Part shown: in pieces, positions 1-7,121 of the stretch
Position numbering within the stretch: the first letter of the stretch is position 1
Layout: each line of letters opens with the position of its first letter
Assembly: GCA_024958995.1 (NCBI GenBank)
Contig: JANXGZ010000197.1
Span: 1-8,680 of the forward strand
Source of the DNA: Methylococcales bacterium
Lineage (GTDB): Bacteria; Pseudomonadota; Gammaproteobacteria; Methylococcales; UBA1147
Direction: 5' to 3'
Length of the DNA stretch: 8,680 nt
Translations under genes and position numbers: made by a program
The notes under the pieces: generated by a model
The model's input: only the letters and a program-made list of their open reading frames with translations
Databases searched by the model: none
Told to the model about the DNA's origin: nothing

Positions 1-1
1 C

Positions 2-652
2 CAGTTTGTGATCAACGCGATGTCTCCGGCCGAAATTGCATCGATCGTTGTTGATGAGGATTCGCACGGAATGGATGTTGCGGTGTCCACTGACAATCTG
101 TCACAGGCCATTGGTCGTGGTGGACAGAATGTGCGACTTGCGACCGAACTGACCGGTTGGAACCTGAATGTCATGGACATCACGGATGCGGAACAAAAGG
201 GGGATCAGGAACGCAGAAAAGTCATGGATCTATTCATGCAGGATCTCGATGTCGATGAAGACGTTGCGTCGATCCTTGTCCAGGAAGGTTTTGCCTCCGT
301 TGATGAATTGGTTTATGTTCCGGCCAAAGAGCTTTTGGAGATAGAGGAATTCGATGAGGGGATTGTCGATGAACTGCGGACCCGGGCGCGAGACGCGCTT
401 TTGCTCCAGGCCATCGTGTCAGAGGAGAAATTGGACCAGACTGTACCTGCGGAGAATTTGCTGAAGATGGAAGGGGTCGACAAGGGGCTGGCATTCCAGT
501 TGGCAAGCGGGGGGGTGGTTACCATGGAAGATCTTGCCGAATTGTCTGTTGACGAATTGTTAGAAATTACAGGCTTAGATCCGGTAAAAGGCGCGGAACT
601 GATCATGACTGCTCGGGCGCCGTGGTTTGAGGATGAGCAGCCGAGCAAATAG
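2..652 (+). CDS. nusA: Transcription termination/antitermination factor NusA, C-terminal part (5' end outside window)
   Basis: NusA binds RNA polymerase and nascent RNA and modulates pausing, termination and antitermination. The frame is open from the window edge (first full codon CAG at 2). It reads QFVINAMSPAEIASIVVDED, matching the end of KH1 and the start of KH2 in E. coli NusA. The GTG at 8 lies inside this conserved stretch and is not a start. The KH2 loop GRGGQN is at 113-130. Two acidic helix-hairpin-helix repeats follow: AR1 at about 233-405 (with ELLEIEEFDE) and AR2 at about 452-634 (with LLKMEGVDKGLAFQLA). These repeats contact the RNA polymerase alpha subunit and relieve autoinhibition in E. 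coli. About 216 residues are visible of a family length near 495. The S1 and N-terminal domains lie outside the window. infB follows after 15 bp, the standard order. Identification is very secure. Confidence 0.97.
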   Translation, partial: QFVINAMSPAEIASIVVDEDSHGMDVAVSTDNLSQAIGRGGQNVRLATELTGWNLNVMDITDAEQKGDQERRKVMDLFMQDLDVDEDVASILVQEGFASVDELVYVPAKELLEIEEFDEGIVDELRTRARDALLLQAIVSEEKLDQTVPAENLLKMEGVDKGLAFQLASGGVVTMEDLAELSVDELLEITGLDPVKGAELIMTARAPWFEDEQPSK

Positions 653-667
653 GGGCAGGGGAAATCG

Positions 668-3211
668 ATGGCAGAAGTGACGGTAAGAAGTCTTGCGGAT
701 AAGTTAAATATCTCCCTCGACAAGCTGGTTGTGCAACTGAAAGATGCCGGGCTCGGCGCTTCCGGGGCTGACGATGTACTTGACGATGGAGAGAAGCGGC
801 TCCTATTAACCCATTTACGCAAGAGTCACGGTAGGGAAGCCGATTCGGAGTTAGTGCCTAGAAAAGTGGTTCTAACTAGAAGGAAAACCGAGGTATTGCA
901 ACAGGGCAGAGTTCCTGGTCGCAGTCCGGTGTCGGTTAACGTTGAAGTGCGCAAACGGCGCACCTACGTTAAGCGGTCGGAACAGGTTGCCGAAAAGGTG
1001 AGCGAGGAAGTTGAGTTTGTAAAAAAAGCTCTTGAAGAGCAACGAAACGAACAGCAGAAATCGATTCAGCAACAGGAAGATCAGATCAAACGTCGGCAGC
1101 AAGCCGTACAGAGGAAGGCTGAGGAGGAAAAGGAAAGCAGGAAAAAACGAGAGGAAGAAGAGACGCGCCAGCAGGAAGAGCGTCTTCGAGAGAAGACGGC
1201 AATGGAAGCTGACAAGGCAGTGGCTGGAAAGGAAAAAGCCAGGAAAGAAGCAGAAAAGCGCGGAGAGGAGAAACTGGCCAAGTTGGAGTCAGAAAAAAGC
1301 CGCAAGAAATCGATCAAAGCATCAACCGGTTCAGGTGGTCGACTACATGTTGATGCGGGTAAAAAGAGAAAAAAGAAAAAATTCCGTCGGGCTGGCCCCA
1401 TTGTTGTCGGCCCAAACGACCAGAAGCACGGTTTCGAAAAACCAACGGCACCGGTGGTAAAAGAGGTCCTACTTCCGGAATCCATTACCGTTTTCGACTT
1501 GGCTCAGAAGATGTCGGTAAAGGCGGCGGAATTAATTAAAGTACTGATGGGTATGGGAACCATGGTGACCATCAACCAGCCATTGGACCAGGATACAGCC
1601 TTAGTGCTGGTGGAACAGATGGGGCACAGTGCTGTTCTACAAAGCACTGATAATCCGGAGGAGGAATGGTTGGATGACTTTGCCGATGATTCGGGGGAGA
1701 AGGTCGCTAGGGCTCCGGTGGTGACCATCATGGGTCACGTTGATCATGGCAAGACGTCCTTGCTGGATTACATTCGTAAAAGTCGTGTTGCGGCGAGCGA
1801 GGCAGGCGGTATCACCCAACACATTGGTGCCTACCAGGTGGACACTGGACACGGGTCGATTACTTTCCTGGATACTCCAGGACATGCCGCCTTTACGGCG
1901 ATGCGTGCCCGAGGAGCTCAGGCTACAGACCTAGTCATCCTCGTGGTTGCGGCGGATGATGGGGTGATGCCGCAAACCAAGGAAGCCGTCGAGCATTCCA
2001 AAGCGGCTGGCGTACCGGTCATCGTGGCCGTGAACAAGATCGACAAGTCGGAAGCGGATCCTGATCGAGTCAAAAGTGAGCTGGCGGCAATGGATGTAGT
2101 TTCGGAAGATTGGGGCGGCGATACCCAGTTTGTCAACGTTTCCGCCCACACGGGCGAGGGAATTGACGCATTGCTTGAATCACTCCTGCTGCAGTCGGAA
2201 CTGCTTGAACTCAAGGCGCGCGATGAAGGGCGTGCGGCTGGTTTGGTGATCGAGGCGCGTCTGGACAAGGGACGTGGCCCAGTGGCGACTGTGCTGGTGC
2301 AGAAGGGGCTATTGAAAAAAGGTGACGTAATCTTGTGCGGCCACGAATTCGGCCGAGTGCGGGCGATGTTTGACGCAAACGGACGAAGCGTGAAGCAGGC
2401 CGAGCCTTCAACCCCGGTCGAGGTATTAGGCTTGTCGGCAATACCCAATGCTGGCGACGAATTCCATATCGTTAAGGACGAACGCAAGGCACGCGAACTC
2501 GCAGGGCAACGCGAAGATAAGAAACGCATGATCAAGCTGGCCAACCAGCAGGCCACGAAACTCGACGAAATTTTTTCCCGCATGGGTGCCGGAGATGTTG
2601 CGGAACTCAATCTGATTGTCAAGACTGACGTACATGGAAGCTTGGAAGCACTGCGCGAGTCGCTGACGGGGCTTTCCAACGAAGAGGTCGCTGTCAAGGT
2701 AATCGCCGGGGGAGTCGGCGGCATCAACGAAGGGGATGCCAACCTGGCTGTGGCCTCCAGCGCGATCATTATTGGCTTTAACGTAAGAGCCGATGCCGCA
2801 GCTCGAAAAATCATCGAGGGAAAGGGTCTCGATCTGCATTATTATAGCGTTATTTACGACGTCATCGATCAGGTCAGGACGTCGATCAACGGTCTGCTGA
2901 CTCCCGAAATCAAGGAACAGGTGGTTGGGCTTGCAGCGGTCCGAGATGTGTTTCGTTCTCCCAAATTTGGCGCGGTTGCCGGATGCATGGTTTCCGAAGG
3001 ACTCATTACCAGGAATTTGCCGATCAGGGTTCTGCGGGACAACGTGGTCATCTACGAAGGCCAGCTGGAATCCCTGCGACGTTTCAAGGATGACGTCAAC
3101 GAAGTCAAGGCTGGTATGGAATGCGGTATTGCGGTGAAGAACTACAATGATGTAAAGGTCGGCGATCTGATCGAAGTTTTTGAAAGGGTTGAGATTGCGC
3201 GACAAATTTGA
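668..3211 (+). CDS. infB: Translation initiation factor IF-2 (GTPase)
   Basis: IF2 is the cytoplasmic GTPase that brings fMet-tRNA to the 30S subunit and promotes joining of the 50S. It has 847 residues, against about 890 in E. coli. The ATG at 668 follows a purine-rich Shine-Dalgarno stretch (GGGGCAGGGG) just after the nusA stop, and the N-terminus MAEVTVRSLADKL matches the family. Domains in order: a first IF2_N module (about 1-50), a very charged Lys/Glu/Gln coiled-coil-like linker (about 105-240, ending in KKRKKKKFRR), a second IF2_N module (about 267-320), the G domain (about 350-515), an EF-Tu-like beta barrel, IF2 domain 3, and a C-terminal fMet-tRNA-binding barrel (about 750-847). GTPase motifs are intact: G1 GHVDHGKT 356-363 with the IF2-type catalytic His 360, G3 DTPGH 402-406, G4 NKID 456-459 and G5 SAH 492-494. 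The linker is the least conserved part, as usual. Shorter isoforms from internal starts are possible but not shown. Confidence 0.98.
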   Translation: MAEVTVRSLADKLNISLDKLVVQLKDAGLGASGADDVLDDGEKRLLLTHLRKSHGREADSELVPRKVVLTRRKTEVLQQGRVPGRSPVSVNVEVRKRRTYVKRSEQVAEKVSEEVEFVKKALEEQRNEQQKSIQQQEDQIKRRQQAVQRKAEEEKESRKKREEEETRQQEERLREKTAMEADKAVAGKEKARKEAEKRGEEKLAKLESEKSRKKSIKASTGSGGRLHVDAGKKRKKKKFRRAGPIVVGPNDQKHGFEKPTAPVVKEVLLPESITVFDLAQKMSVKAAELIKVLMGMGTMVTINQPLDQDTALVLVEQMGHSAVLQSTDNPEEEWLDDFADDSGEKVARAPVVTIMGHVDHGKTSLLDYIRKSRVAASEAGGITQHIGAYQVDTGHGSITFLDTPGHAAFTAMRARGAQATDLVILVVAADDGVMPQTKEAVEHSKAAGVPVIVAVNKIDKSEADPDRVKSELAAMDVVSEDWGGDTQFVNVSAHTGEGIDALLESLLLQSELLELKARDEGRAAGLVIEARLDKGRGPVATVLVQKGLLKKGDVILCGHEFGRVRAMFDANGRSVKQAEPSTPVEVLGLSAIPNAGDEFHIVKDERKARELAGQREDKKRMIKLANQQATKLDEIFSRMGAGDVAELNLIVKTDVHGSLEALRESLTGLSNEEVAVKVIAGGVGGINEGDANLAVASSAIIIGFNVRADAAARKIIEGKGLDLHYYSVIYDVIDQVRTSINGLLTPEIKEQVVGLAAVRDVFRSPKFGAVAGCMVSEGLITRNLPIRVLRDNVVIYEGQLESLRRFKDDVNEVKAGMECGIAVKNYNDVKVGDLIEVFERVEIARQI

Positions 3212-3288
3212 GGGGGCCGCTGAGTGGTTTGATGCTACTGAAACTGTCCCACGGCCCTTCTGTGAAAACCATCTGACTTTTCTACGGT
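3212..3288 (+). other. infB-rbfA intergenic leader with possible pseudoknot
   Basis: This 77-bp gap is the longest gene-free stretch between nusA and truB. Two pairings can be drawn. GGGCCG (3214-3219) is complementary to CGGCCC (3252-3257). GTGGTTT (3224-3230) is complementary to AAACCAT (3266-3272) with one G-U pair. The strands alternate, so together they would make an H-type pseudoknot just after the infB stop and 16 nt before the rbfA ATG. No clear promoter is visible. Pairings of this length can arise by chance in 77 nt, so this is only a candidate regulatory RNA segment. Confidence 0.3.
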
Positions 3289-3669
3289 ATGCCCAGAGAA
3301 TTCGCTCGTAACCAGCGAGTCGCCTCGCAGATACGGCGTGAACTTGCCTTCATCCTCCAGACTGAGTTAAAGGACCCGCGGCTTGGATTCATGACGGTCA
3401 GCGGGGTTGATCTGACAAGGGACCTTTCAGTTGCTAAGGTGTATTTCACGATACTTGGGAAGGGGCATGACCAAGTCGAAAAAAACCGCAATATAATCGA
3501 CCAATCGATCCCTTTCATCCGCCGCCAGCTGGGCAAGCGGATGAGAATGCGGGTGCTTCCCGAATTGCGTTTCATCCACGATACCTCGATCGAAAAGGGA
3601 ATGCGGATTGATGAATTGCTCAATCCTCAAAAGCTGGATCCAGCAAAAAACGGGGACGAAACGGAGTGA
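3289..3669 (+). CDS. rbfA: 30S ribosome-binding factor A (RbfA)
   Basis: RbfA binds the maturing 30S subunit, helps process the 5' end of 16S rRNA, and is required for cold adaptation in E. coli. It is a single type-II KH-like domain. The protein has 126 residues (E. coli 133). Family hallmarks are visible: an N-terminal EFARNQRVASQIRREL, the strongly conserved KDPRLG at 28-33, DLSVAKVYF at 45-53, and the C-terminal VLPELRFIHD...GMRIDELL segment. The ATG is fixed by homology (MPREFARNQRVA aligns with the E. coli N-terminus) and by an in-frame TGA at 3274-3276. No good Shine-Dalgarno sequence is seen (the upstream bases are TTTTCTACGGT), so initiation may be weak or depend on the leader structure. 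The 3' end overlaps truB by 4 bp. Confidence 0.97.
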   Translation: MPREFARNQRVASQIRRELAFILQTELKDPRLGFMTVSGVDLTRDLSVAKVYFTILGKGHDQVEKNRNIIDQSIPFIRRQLGKRMRMRVLPELRFIHDTSIEKGMRIDELLNPQKLDPAKNGDETE

Positions 3670-4589
3670 GAAGCCGTAACCGCGGTCGGAAACTGGATGG
3701 ATTCCTGTTACTGGATAAACGAATTGGGATATCGTCTAACCAGGCGCTACAGGAAGTCAAAAGATTGTTTAATGCGGCCAAGGCGGGGCATACGGGCAGC
3801 CTGGATCCGCTTGCTACCGGGCTGTTACCGATCTGTTTTGGCCAGGCCACTCGGCTTTCTACCTTCTTGCTGGATACGAGCAAGGCTTATCAAGTGGATA
3901 TCCGACTGGGCAGTACAACAACAACCGGCGATACAGAAGGCGAGGTCCTCGAACAAAAGCCGGTTCCGGTGCTGGACGAATCGGTTCTAAAGCCGGTTTT
4001 GTCAGCTTTGACCGGGAGTATCAGCCAGGTTCCGCCAATGTATTCGGCGTTGAAGCAAAAAGGGGTTCGACTTTACGAATTGGCGCGCAAGGGTATCGAA
4101 GTCGAACGTAAGCCGCGGACCATTACCATCTACGATTTGGAATTTCTCGCTTATTCCGGAAACCTCCTATCCGTGCGGGTTTCGTGCTCGAAGGGGACCT
4201 ATATCCGGACCTTGGCAGAATCGATTGGTGAAGCCATTGGCTGCGGTGCCCATATTGACAGCCTGCGGCGTACCGGGGTCGGGCAGTTCCGGATAGAGAA
4301 CTCCTGGACCATCCAAGGCCTCCAAACTGTTACTAGCGAAGGTAGAGAATACGAGTGTCTGTTGCCGATTGATCAGGCAGTGGGCGAGTGGCCGAGACTT
4401 GAATTATCTGCAGAAGCGGCATGGAGTGCCAGCCAGGGTCAGTCGGTCGTGGCTCCCGGGAAATCGGCCCAGGGTTGGGTCAGAATGTATACCCCGGACA
4501 GTCGTTTTCTCGGAATGGGCCAGGTGTTGCCGGACAATCGGGTAGCTCCGCGAAAACTGTTTCTTCAGTCAACCGGGGCCGGCCAGTGA
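3666..4589 (+). CDS. truB: tRNA pseudouridine(55) synthase TruB
   Basis: TruB converts U55 in the T-psi-C loop of tRNAs to pseudouridine and acts as a tRNA folding chaperone. It has 307 residues (E. coli 314). The catalytic motif AGHTGSLDPLATG contains the nucleophile Asp47. The conserved Tyr75 (in SKAYQV) and Arg181 (in SKGTYIRT) line the active site in the family. LLLDKRIGISSN near the N-terminus and MYSALKQKG are further TruB signatures. The C-terminal part (about 250-303, ending in GMGQVLPDNRVAPRKLF) is the TruB C-terminal/PUA-like RNA-binding region. The start is a GTG inside the GTGA overlap with the rbfA stop. N-terminal alignment with E. coli supports it, and it implies translational coupling. 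No terminator is evident after the gene, so upstream transcription probably continues into rpsO. Confidence 0.97.
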   Translation: MRSRNRGRKLDGFLLLDKRIGISSNQALQEVKRLFNAAKAGHTGSLDPLATGLLPICFGQATRLSTFLLDTSKAYQVDIRLGSTTTTGDTEGEVLEQKPVPVLDESVLKPVLSALTGSISQVPPMYSALKQKGVRLYELARKGIEVERKPRTITIYDLEFLAYSGNLLSVRVSCSKGTYIRTLAESIGEAIGCGAHIDSLRRTGVGQFRIENSWTIQGLQTVTSEGREYECLLPIDQAVGEWPRLELSAEAAWSASQGQSVVAPGKSAQGWVRMYTPDSRFLGMGQVLPDNRVAPRKLFLQSTGAGQ

Positions 4590-4626
4590 GTCGTAACTGG
4601 GACAGGGGGCGTCGATGTTAGGCCTA

Positions 4627-4675
4627 TTTTTTTCAAAAGTTGTTCAATCTATACCCGACGGGTAGAATGACCCGG
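4627..4675 (+). promoter_or_regulatory. Predicted sigma70-type promoter of rpsO-pnp
   Basis: The -35 candidate is TTGTTC at 4640-4645 (first three bases match the consensus) and the -10 candidate is TAGAAT at 4663-4668 (5 of 6). They are separated by exactly 17 bp. An A/T-rich tract (T7 at 4627-4633, AAAA at 4635-4638) lies directly upstream of the -35 and could act as an UP element. Transcription would start near 4675, about 32 nt before the rpsO ATG. E. coli has a strong rpsO promoter at the same place, which supports the call. The -35 match is weak, so use in this organism is inferred. Confidence 0.65.
4652..4674. repeat. Palindromic element within the rpsO promoter (candidate operator)
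   Basis: TACCCG (4652-4657), a single A, and CGGGTA (4659-4664) form a 13-bp interrupted palindrome. It lies in the spacer and covers the first two bases of the -10 box. A third half-site, ACCCG at 4670-4674, pairs perfectly with CGGGT at 4659-4663 across the rest of the -10 box. Symmetric half-sites across a promoter core are what a dimeric repressor would use, but no regulator is known to me for this motif. It could equally be coincidental symmetry. Confidence 0.4.
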
Positions 4676-4693
4676 TTTTGTTTCAACCAATTT

Positions 4694-4697
4694 GGAG
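4694..4697 (+). promoter_or_regulatory. Shine-Dalgarno of rpsO, deciding the start
   Basis: GGAG at 4694-4697 lies 9 nt before the ATG at 4707. An in-frame TTG at 4692 would start inside this site and add five residues with no counterpart in S15, so the ATG at 4707 is the start. Confidence 0.85.
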
Positions 4698-4706
4698 TTT
4701 AATTAC

Positions 4707-4976
4707 ATGCCATTCAGCGCAGAACGAAAAGGGCCGGTGATAGAAGAATACCGGCTTTCACCGACGGATACAGGGTCTCCCGAGGTCCAGGTCGCTCTTT
4801 TGACGGACCGCATCGTCCATCTCACTTCCCATTTCGGGGATCACAAGAAAGATCATCATTCTAGGAGAGGGTTGATCCGGATGGTCAATCAGAGGCGTAA
4901 ATTGCTGGACTACCTGAAAAGAAAATCCGTGGAGCGATACAAGTCACTCATTCAACGATTGGAATTGCGTAAGTAA
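4707..4976 (+). CDS. rpsO: 30S ribosomal protein S15
   Basis: S15 is a primary binder of 16S rRNA in the central domain. It nucleates platform assembly and forms an intersubunit bridge. In E. coli it also represses its own translation by binding the rpsO leader. The protein has 89 residues, the same as E. coli. It shows the S15 signature DTGSPEVQVALLT (21-33), the rRNA-contacting stretch H42...HKKDHHS (46-52), and RRGLIRMVNQRRKLLDYLKRK in the third and fourth helices. His42, Asp49 and Ser52 match the residues that contact 16S rRNA in studied S15 proteins. It has its own predicted promoter upstream, and pnp follows 41 bp downstream, as in most proteobacteria. Confidence 0.98.
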   Translation: MPFSAERKGPVIEEYRLSPTDTGSPEVQVALLTDRIVHLTSHFGDHKKDHHSRRGLIRMVNQRRKLLDYLKRKSVERYKSLIQRLELRK

Positions 4977-5006
4977 CGCATCTATATTCATTGCATATAT
5001 AACTTT

Positions 5007-5010
5007 AGGA
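5007..5010 (+). promoter_or_regulatory. Shine-Dalgarno of pnp in a short rpsO-pnp gap
   Basis: AGGA at 5007-5010 lies 7 nt before the GTG start at 5018 and supports that start. The whole gap from the rpsO stop to pnp is 41 bp and A/T-rich. It holds only a weak TATAT/ATATA pairing (4983-4987 with 4995-4999) and no terminator. Confidence 0.8.
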
Positions 5011-5017
5011 AAAAACT

Positions 5018-7090
5018 GTGAATCCGATTCGGAAAGAATTTCAGTACGGCGAACACCGTGTCGTCATGGAAACCGGTGAAATTGCCCGCCAGGCCAATGG
5101 GGCTGTTCTTATCAACATGGCCGACACCGTCCTACTCGTGACTGTTGTTGGAAAAACTGCGGATGGTGGGCGGGATTTTTTCCCCTTGACGGTTAATTAT
5201 CAGGAGAAAACCTATGCTGCCGGAAAGATTCCGGGGGGGTTCTTCAAACGCGAAGGCCGTCCTGCTGAAAAGGAAACACTGACATGCCGCCTGATTGATC
5301 GACCAATCAGACCACTATTCCCGGATGGGTTCACCAATGAAGTTCAGATTATTGCAACGGTCATGTCCCTTAACCCAGAGGTTGATCCGGACGTTGTTGC
5401 GATTCTTGGTGCTTCGGCAGCACTAGCCATTTCAGGGCTGCCATTTAACGGTCCTCTGGGCGCGGCCCGTGTTGGGTTCCTTGACGGTCAATACCTGCTG
5501 AATCCGAACAAAAGCCAGATCAAGGACTCCGATCTTGACCTTGTCGTTGCAGGAACCAGAAACGCCGTGCTAATGGTTGAATCGGAAGCGCGTGAACTGA
5601 CCGAGGAACAGATGCTGGGTGCGGTTTTGTTCGGTCATCAACAGATGCAGAACGCAATCGACACGATCGAAGAACTTGCTGCCGAAGTTGGCAAATCCAA
5701 GTTGGACTGGTCGGCACCGGAAAAGAACGAAGCACTTGCAAGCGCCGTTCGTACACACTGTGAGCGCCAGGTCGCAGCAGCCTACCAGGTTGCCGAAAAA
5801 CTGGACCGCCAAGAACAGCTTAAGGAAATTCGTACTGCAGCGATTGATGCTTTGACGGCCGATGAACAGTTTCAGGAAGTCGAGATTCGCGGCGAACTGG
5901 AAAAACTGGAAAAGAGCATTGTTCGTAGCAGAATTATTTCCGGTGAAAGCCGAATCGATGGCAGGGACAATTCCACGGTGCGACCGATTTCCATTCGAAC
6001 CGGTGTTTTACCTCGAGCCCATGGGTCCGCGCTATTTACCCGTGGTGAAACCCAGGCTATCGTGGCGGCGACTCTTGGAACTGAACGCGATTCGCAGATC
6101 ATCGATGCGCTGGAGGGTGAATACAAGGAACGTTTTATGCTGCATTACAACTTTCCGCCTTTCTGCGTCGGTGAAACCGGTTTTGTTGGATCACCCAAGC
6201 GCCGTGAAATCGGCCATGGCCGGTTGGCGAAACGAGGGATTTTGGCCGTGGTCCCCAATATGGAACAGTTTCCCTATGTTCTTCGGGTGGTGTCGGAGAT
6301 TACCGAGTCGAACGGATCGAGTTCAATGGCTTCGGTCTGCGGTACCAGTCTTGCCCTGATGGACGCAGGAGTTCCGATTAAGGCGCCAGTTGCCGGGATT
6401 GCCATGGGCCTGATCAAGGAAGGCAGCAACTTCACAGTTCTGTCGGACATCATGGGCGACGAGGATCACCTCGGCGACATGGACTTCAAGGTTGCCGGCA
6501 CCGAAGACGGGATTACGGCGTTGCAGATGGACATCAAGATCGATGGCATTACCGCGGAGATCATGGAGGCGGCGCTGGAACAGGCGAAACATGGCCGCAT
6601 GCATATCCTCGGTAAGATGAACGAAGTCCTGCCGGCCACGCGCGAAGAAATGTCGGAGTTTGCTCCGAGAATCATTACCTTTAAGATCGACCCAAGCAAA
6701 ATTCGTGACGTAATCGGCAAGGGCGGAGCGACCATCCGCAGTATCACCGAGGCAACGGGTGCAACGATCGACATTACCGATGACGGTGTGATCAAGGTGG
6801 CTTCCACCGATAGGCAGGCGGGCATGGCGGCGCGCAAGCAGATTGAAGACATTACCGCAGATGTCGAAGTCGGCAAGACCTACGAGGGGCGGGTGGCCAG
6901 GATTATGGATTTCGGCGCCTTCGTGACCGTCCTGCCGGGTAAGGACGGCTTGGTACATATTTCCCAGATTTCTGATGATCATGTGGAAAAGGTTACTGAC
7001 AAACTGAGTGAAGGTGACGTCGTCAAGGTCAAGGTGCTTGAAATTGACCGCCAAGGGCGTGTCCGGCTGAGTATGAAAGCTGTCGAATGA
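5018..7090 (+). CDS. pnp: Polyribonucleotide nucleotidyltransferase (PNPase)
   Basis: PNPase is a trimeric 3'-5' phosphorolytic exoribonuclease that also makes heteropolymeric tails. In gammaproteobacteria it works with RNase E in the degradosome. The protein has 690 residues; E. coli has 711 and carries a C-terminal tail that is absent here. Domains in order: first RNase PH core (about 10-145, with FFKREGRPAEKE), an all-helical linker (about 150-230), the catalytic second RNase PH core (about 320-500), KH (about 550-612, GKGG at 567-570) and S1 (619-690, with DFGAFV and GLVHISQIS). Active-site features are intact: phosphate-binding Ser434-Ser436 in ESNGSSSMAS, and Asp483 and Asp489 in GDEDHLGDMDF, which match E. 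coli Asp486 and Asp492. The start is GTG with a good Shine-Dalgarno, and NPIRKEFQYGEH aligns with the E. coli N-terminus. An intrinsic terminator lies 31 bp after the stop. Confidence 0.98.
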   Translation: MNPIRKEFQYGEHRVVMETGEIARQANGAVLINMADTVLLVTVVGKTADGGRDFFPLTVNYQEKTYAAGKIPGGFFKREGRPAEKETLTCRLIDRPIRPLFPDGFTNEVQIIATVMSLNPEVDPDVVAILGASAALAISGLPFNGPLGAARVGFLDGQYLLNPNKSQIKDSDLDLVVAGTRNAVLMVESEARELTEEQMLGAVLFGHQQMQNAIDTIEELAAEVGKSKLDWSAPEKNEALASAVRTHCERQVAAAYQVAEKLDRQEQLKEIRTAAIDALTADEQFQEVEIRGELEKLEKSIVRSRIISGESRIDGRDNSTVRPISIRTGVLPRAHGSALFTRGETQAIVAATLGTERDSQIIDALEGEYKERFMLHYNFPPFCVGETGFVGSPKRREIGHGRLAKRGILAVVPNMEQFPYVLRVVSEITESNGSSSMASVCGTSLALMDAGVPIKAPVAGIAMGLIKEGSNFTVLSDIMGDEDHLGDMDFKVAGTEDGITALQMDIKIDGITAEIMEAALEQAKHGRMHILGKMNEVLPATREEMSEFAPRIITFKIDPSKIRDVIGKGGATIRSITEATGATIDITDDGVIKVASTDRQAGMAARKQIEDITADVEVGKTYEGRVARIMDFGAFVTVLPGKDGLVHISQISDDHVEKVTDKLSEGDVVKVKVLEIDRQGRVRLSMKAVE

Positions 7091-7098
7091 ATCCGATC

Positions 7099-7115
7099 GG
7101 TTGATCTGCTCGACC
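7099..7115 (+). other. Weak hairpin ahead of the pnp terminator
   Basis: GGTTGA (7099-7104) pairs with TCGACC (7110-7115) with one G-U pair and a 5-nt loop, followed by ATTTTC. It may be a minor first terminator or an RNA 3'-end stabiliser in front of the main terminator. The stem is only 6 bp. Confidence 0.3.
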
Positions 7116-7121
7116 ATTTTC

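Noticed and set aside
313..822. A - strand open frame spanning the nusA-infB junction
   Set aside because: It covers two real genes and their ribosome-binding site, and the product is a low-complexity Ser-rich sequence without motifs.
1032..1460. A + strand open frame in another frame within infB (142 codons)
   Set aside because: It is a by-product of the A/G-rich charged linker of IF2, giving an Arg/Lys-rich string with no support as a protein.
1918..2814. A 298-codon open frame on the - strand opposite infB
   Set aside because: It lies entirely opposite the intact, highly conserved GTPase core of infB. Its translation is Ser/Ala/Arg-rich with no recognisable domain, typical of the mirror image of a coding sequence.
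4577..4633. A terminator between truB and rpsO ending in the T7 run at 4627-4633
   Set aside because: GGCCGGCC at 4577-4584 and AGGCCT just before the T run do not form a hairpin with a sensible loop; the T tract fits better as part of an UP element.
4692..4706. An upstream TTG start for rpsO
   Set aside because: It would overlap the only Shine-Dalgarno (GGAG at 4694-4697) and add residues absent from S15; the ATG at 4707 gives the exact family length of 89.
4983..5001. A promoter for pnp using TATATT or TATATA in the rpsO-pnp gap
   Set aside because: No -35-like hexamer lies at 15-19 bp; the nearest candidate, TTGCGT at 4965-4970, is 12 bp from the first and 25 bp from the second. The A/T richness alone explains the match.
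5862..6359. A + strand open frame of 165 codons inside pnp
   Set aside because: It lies wholly within pnp in another frame and shows no recognisable motif.
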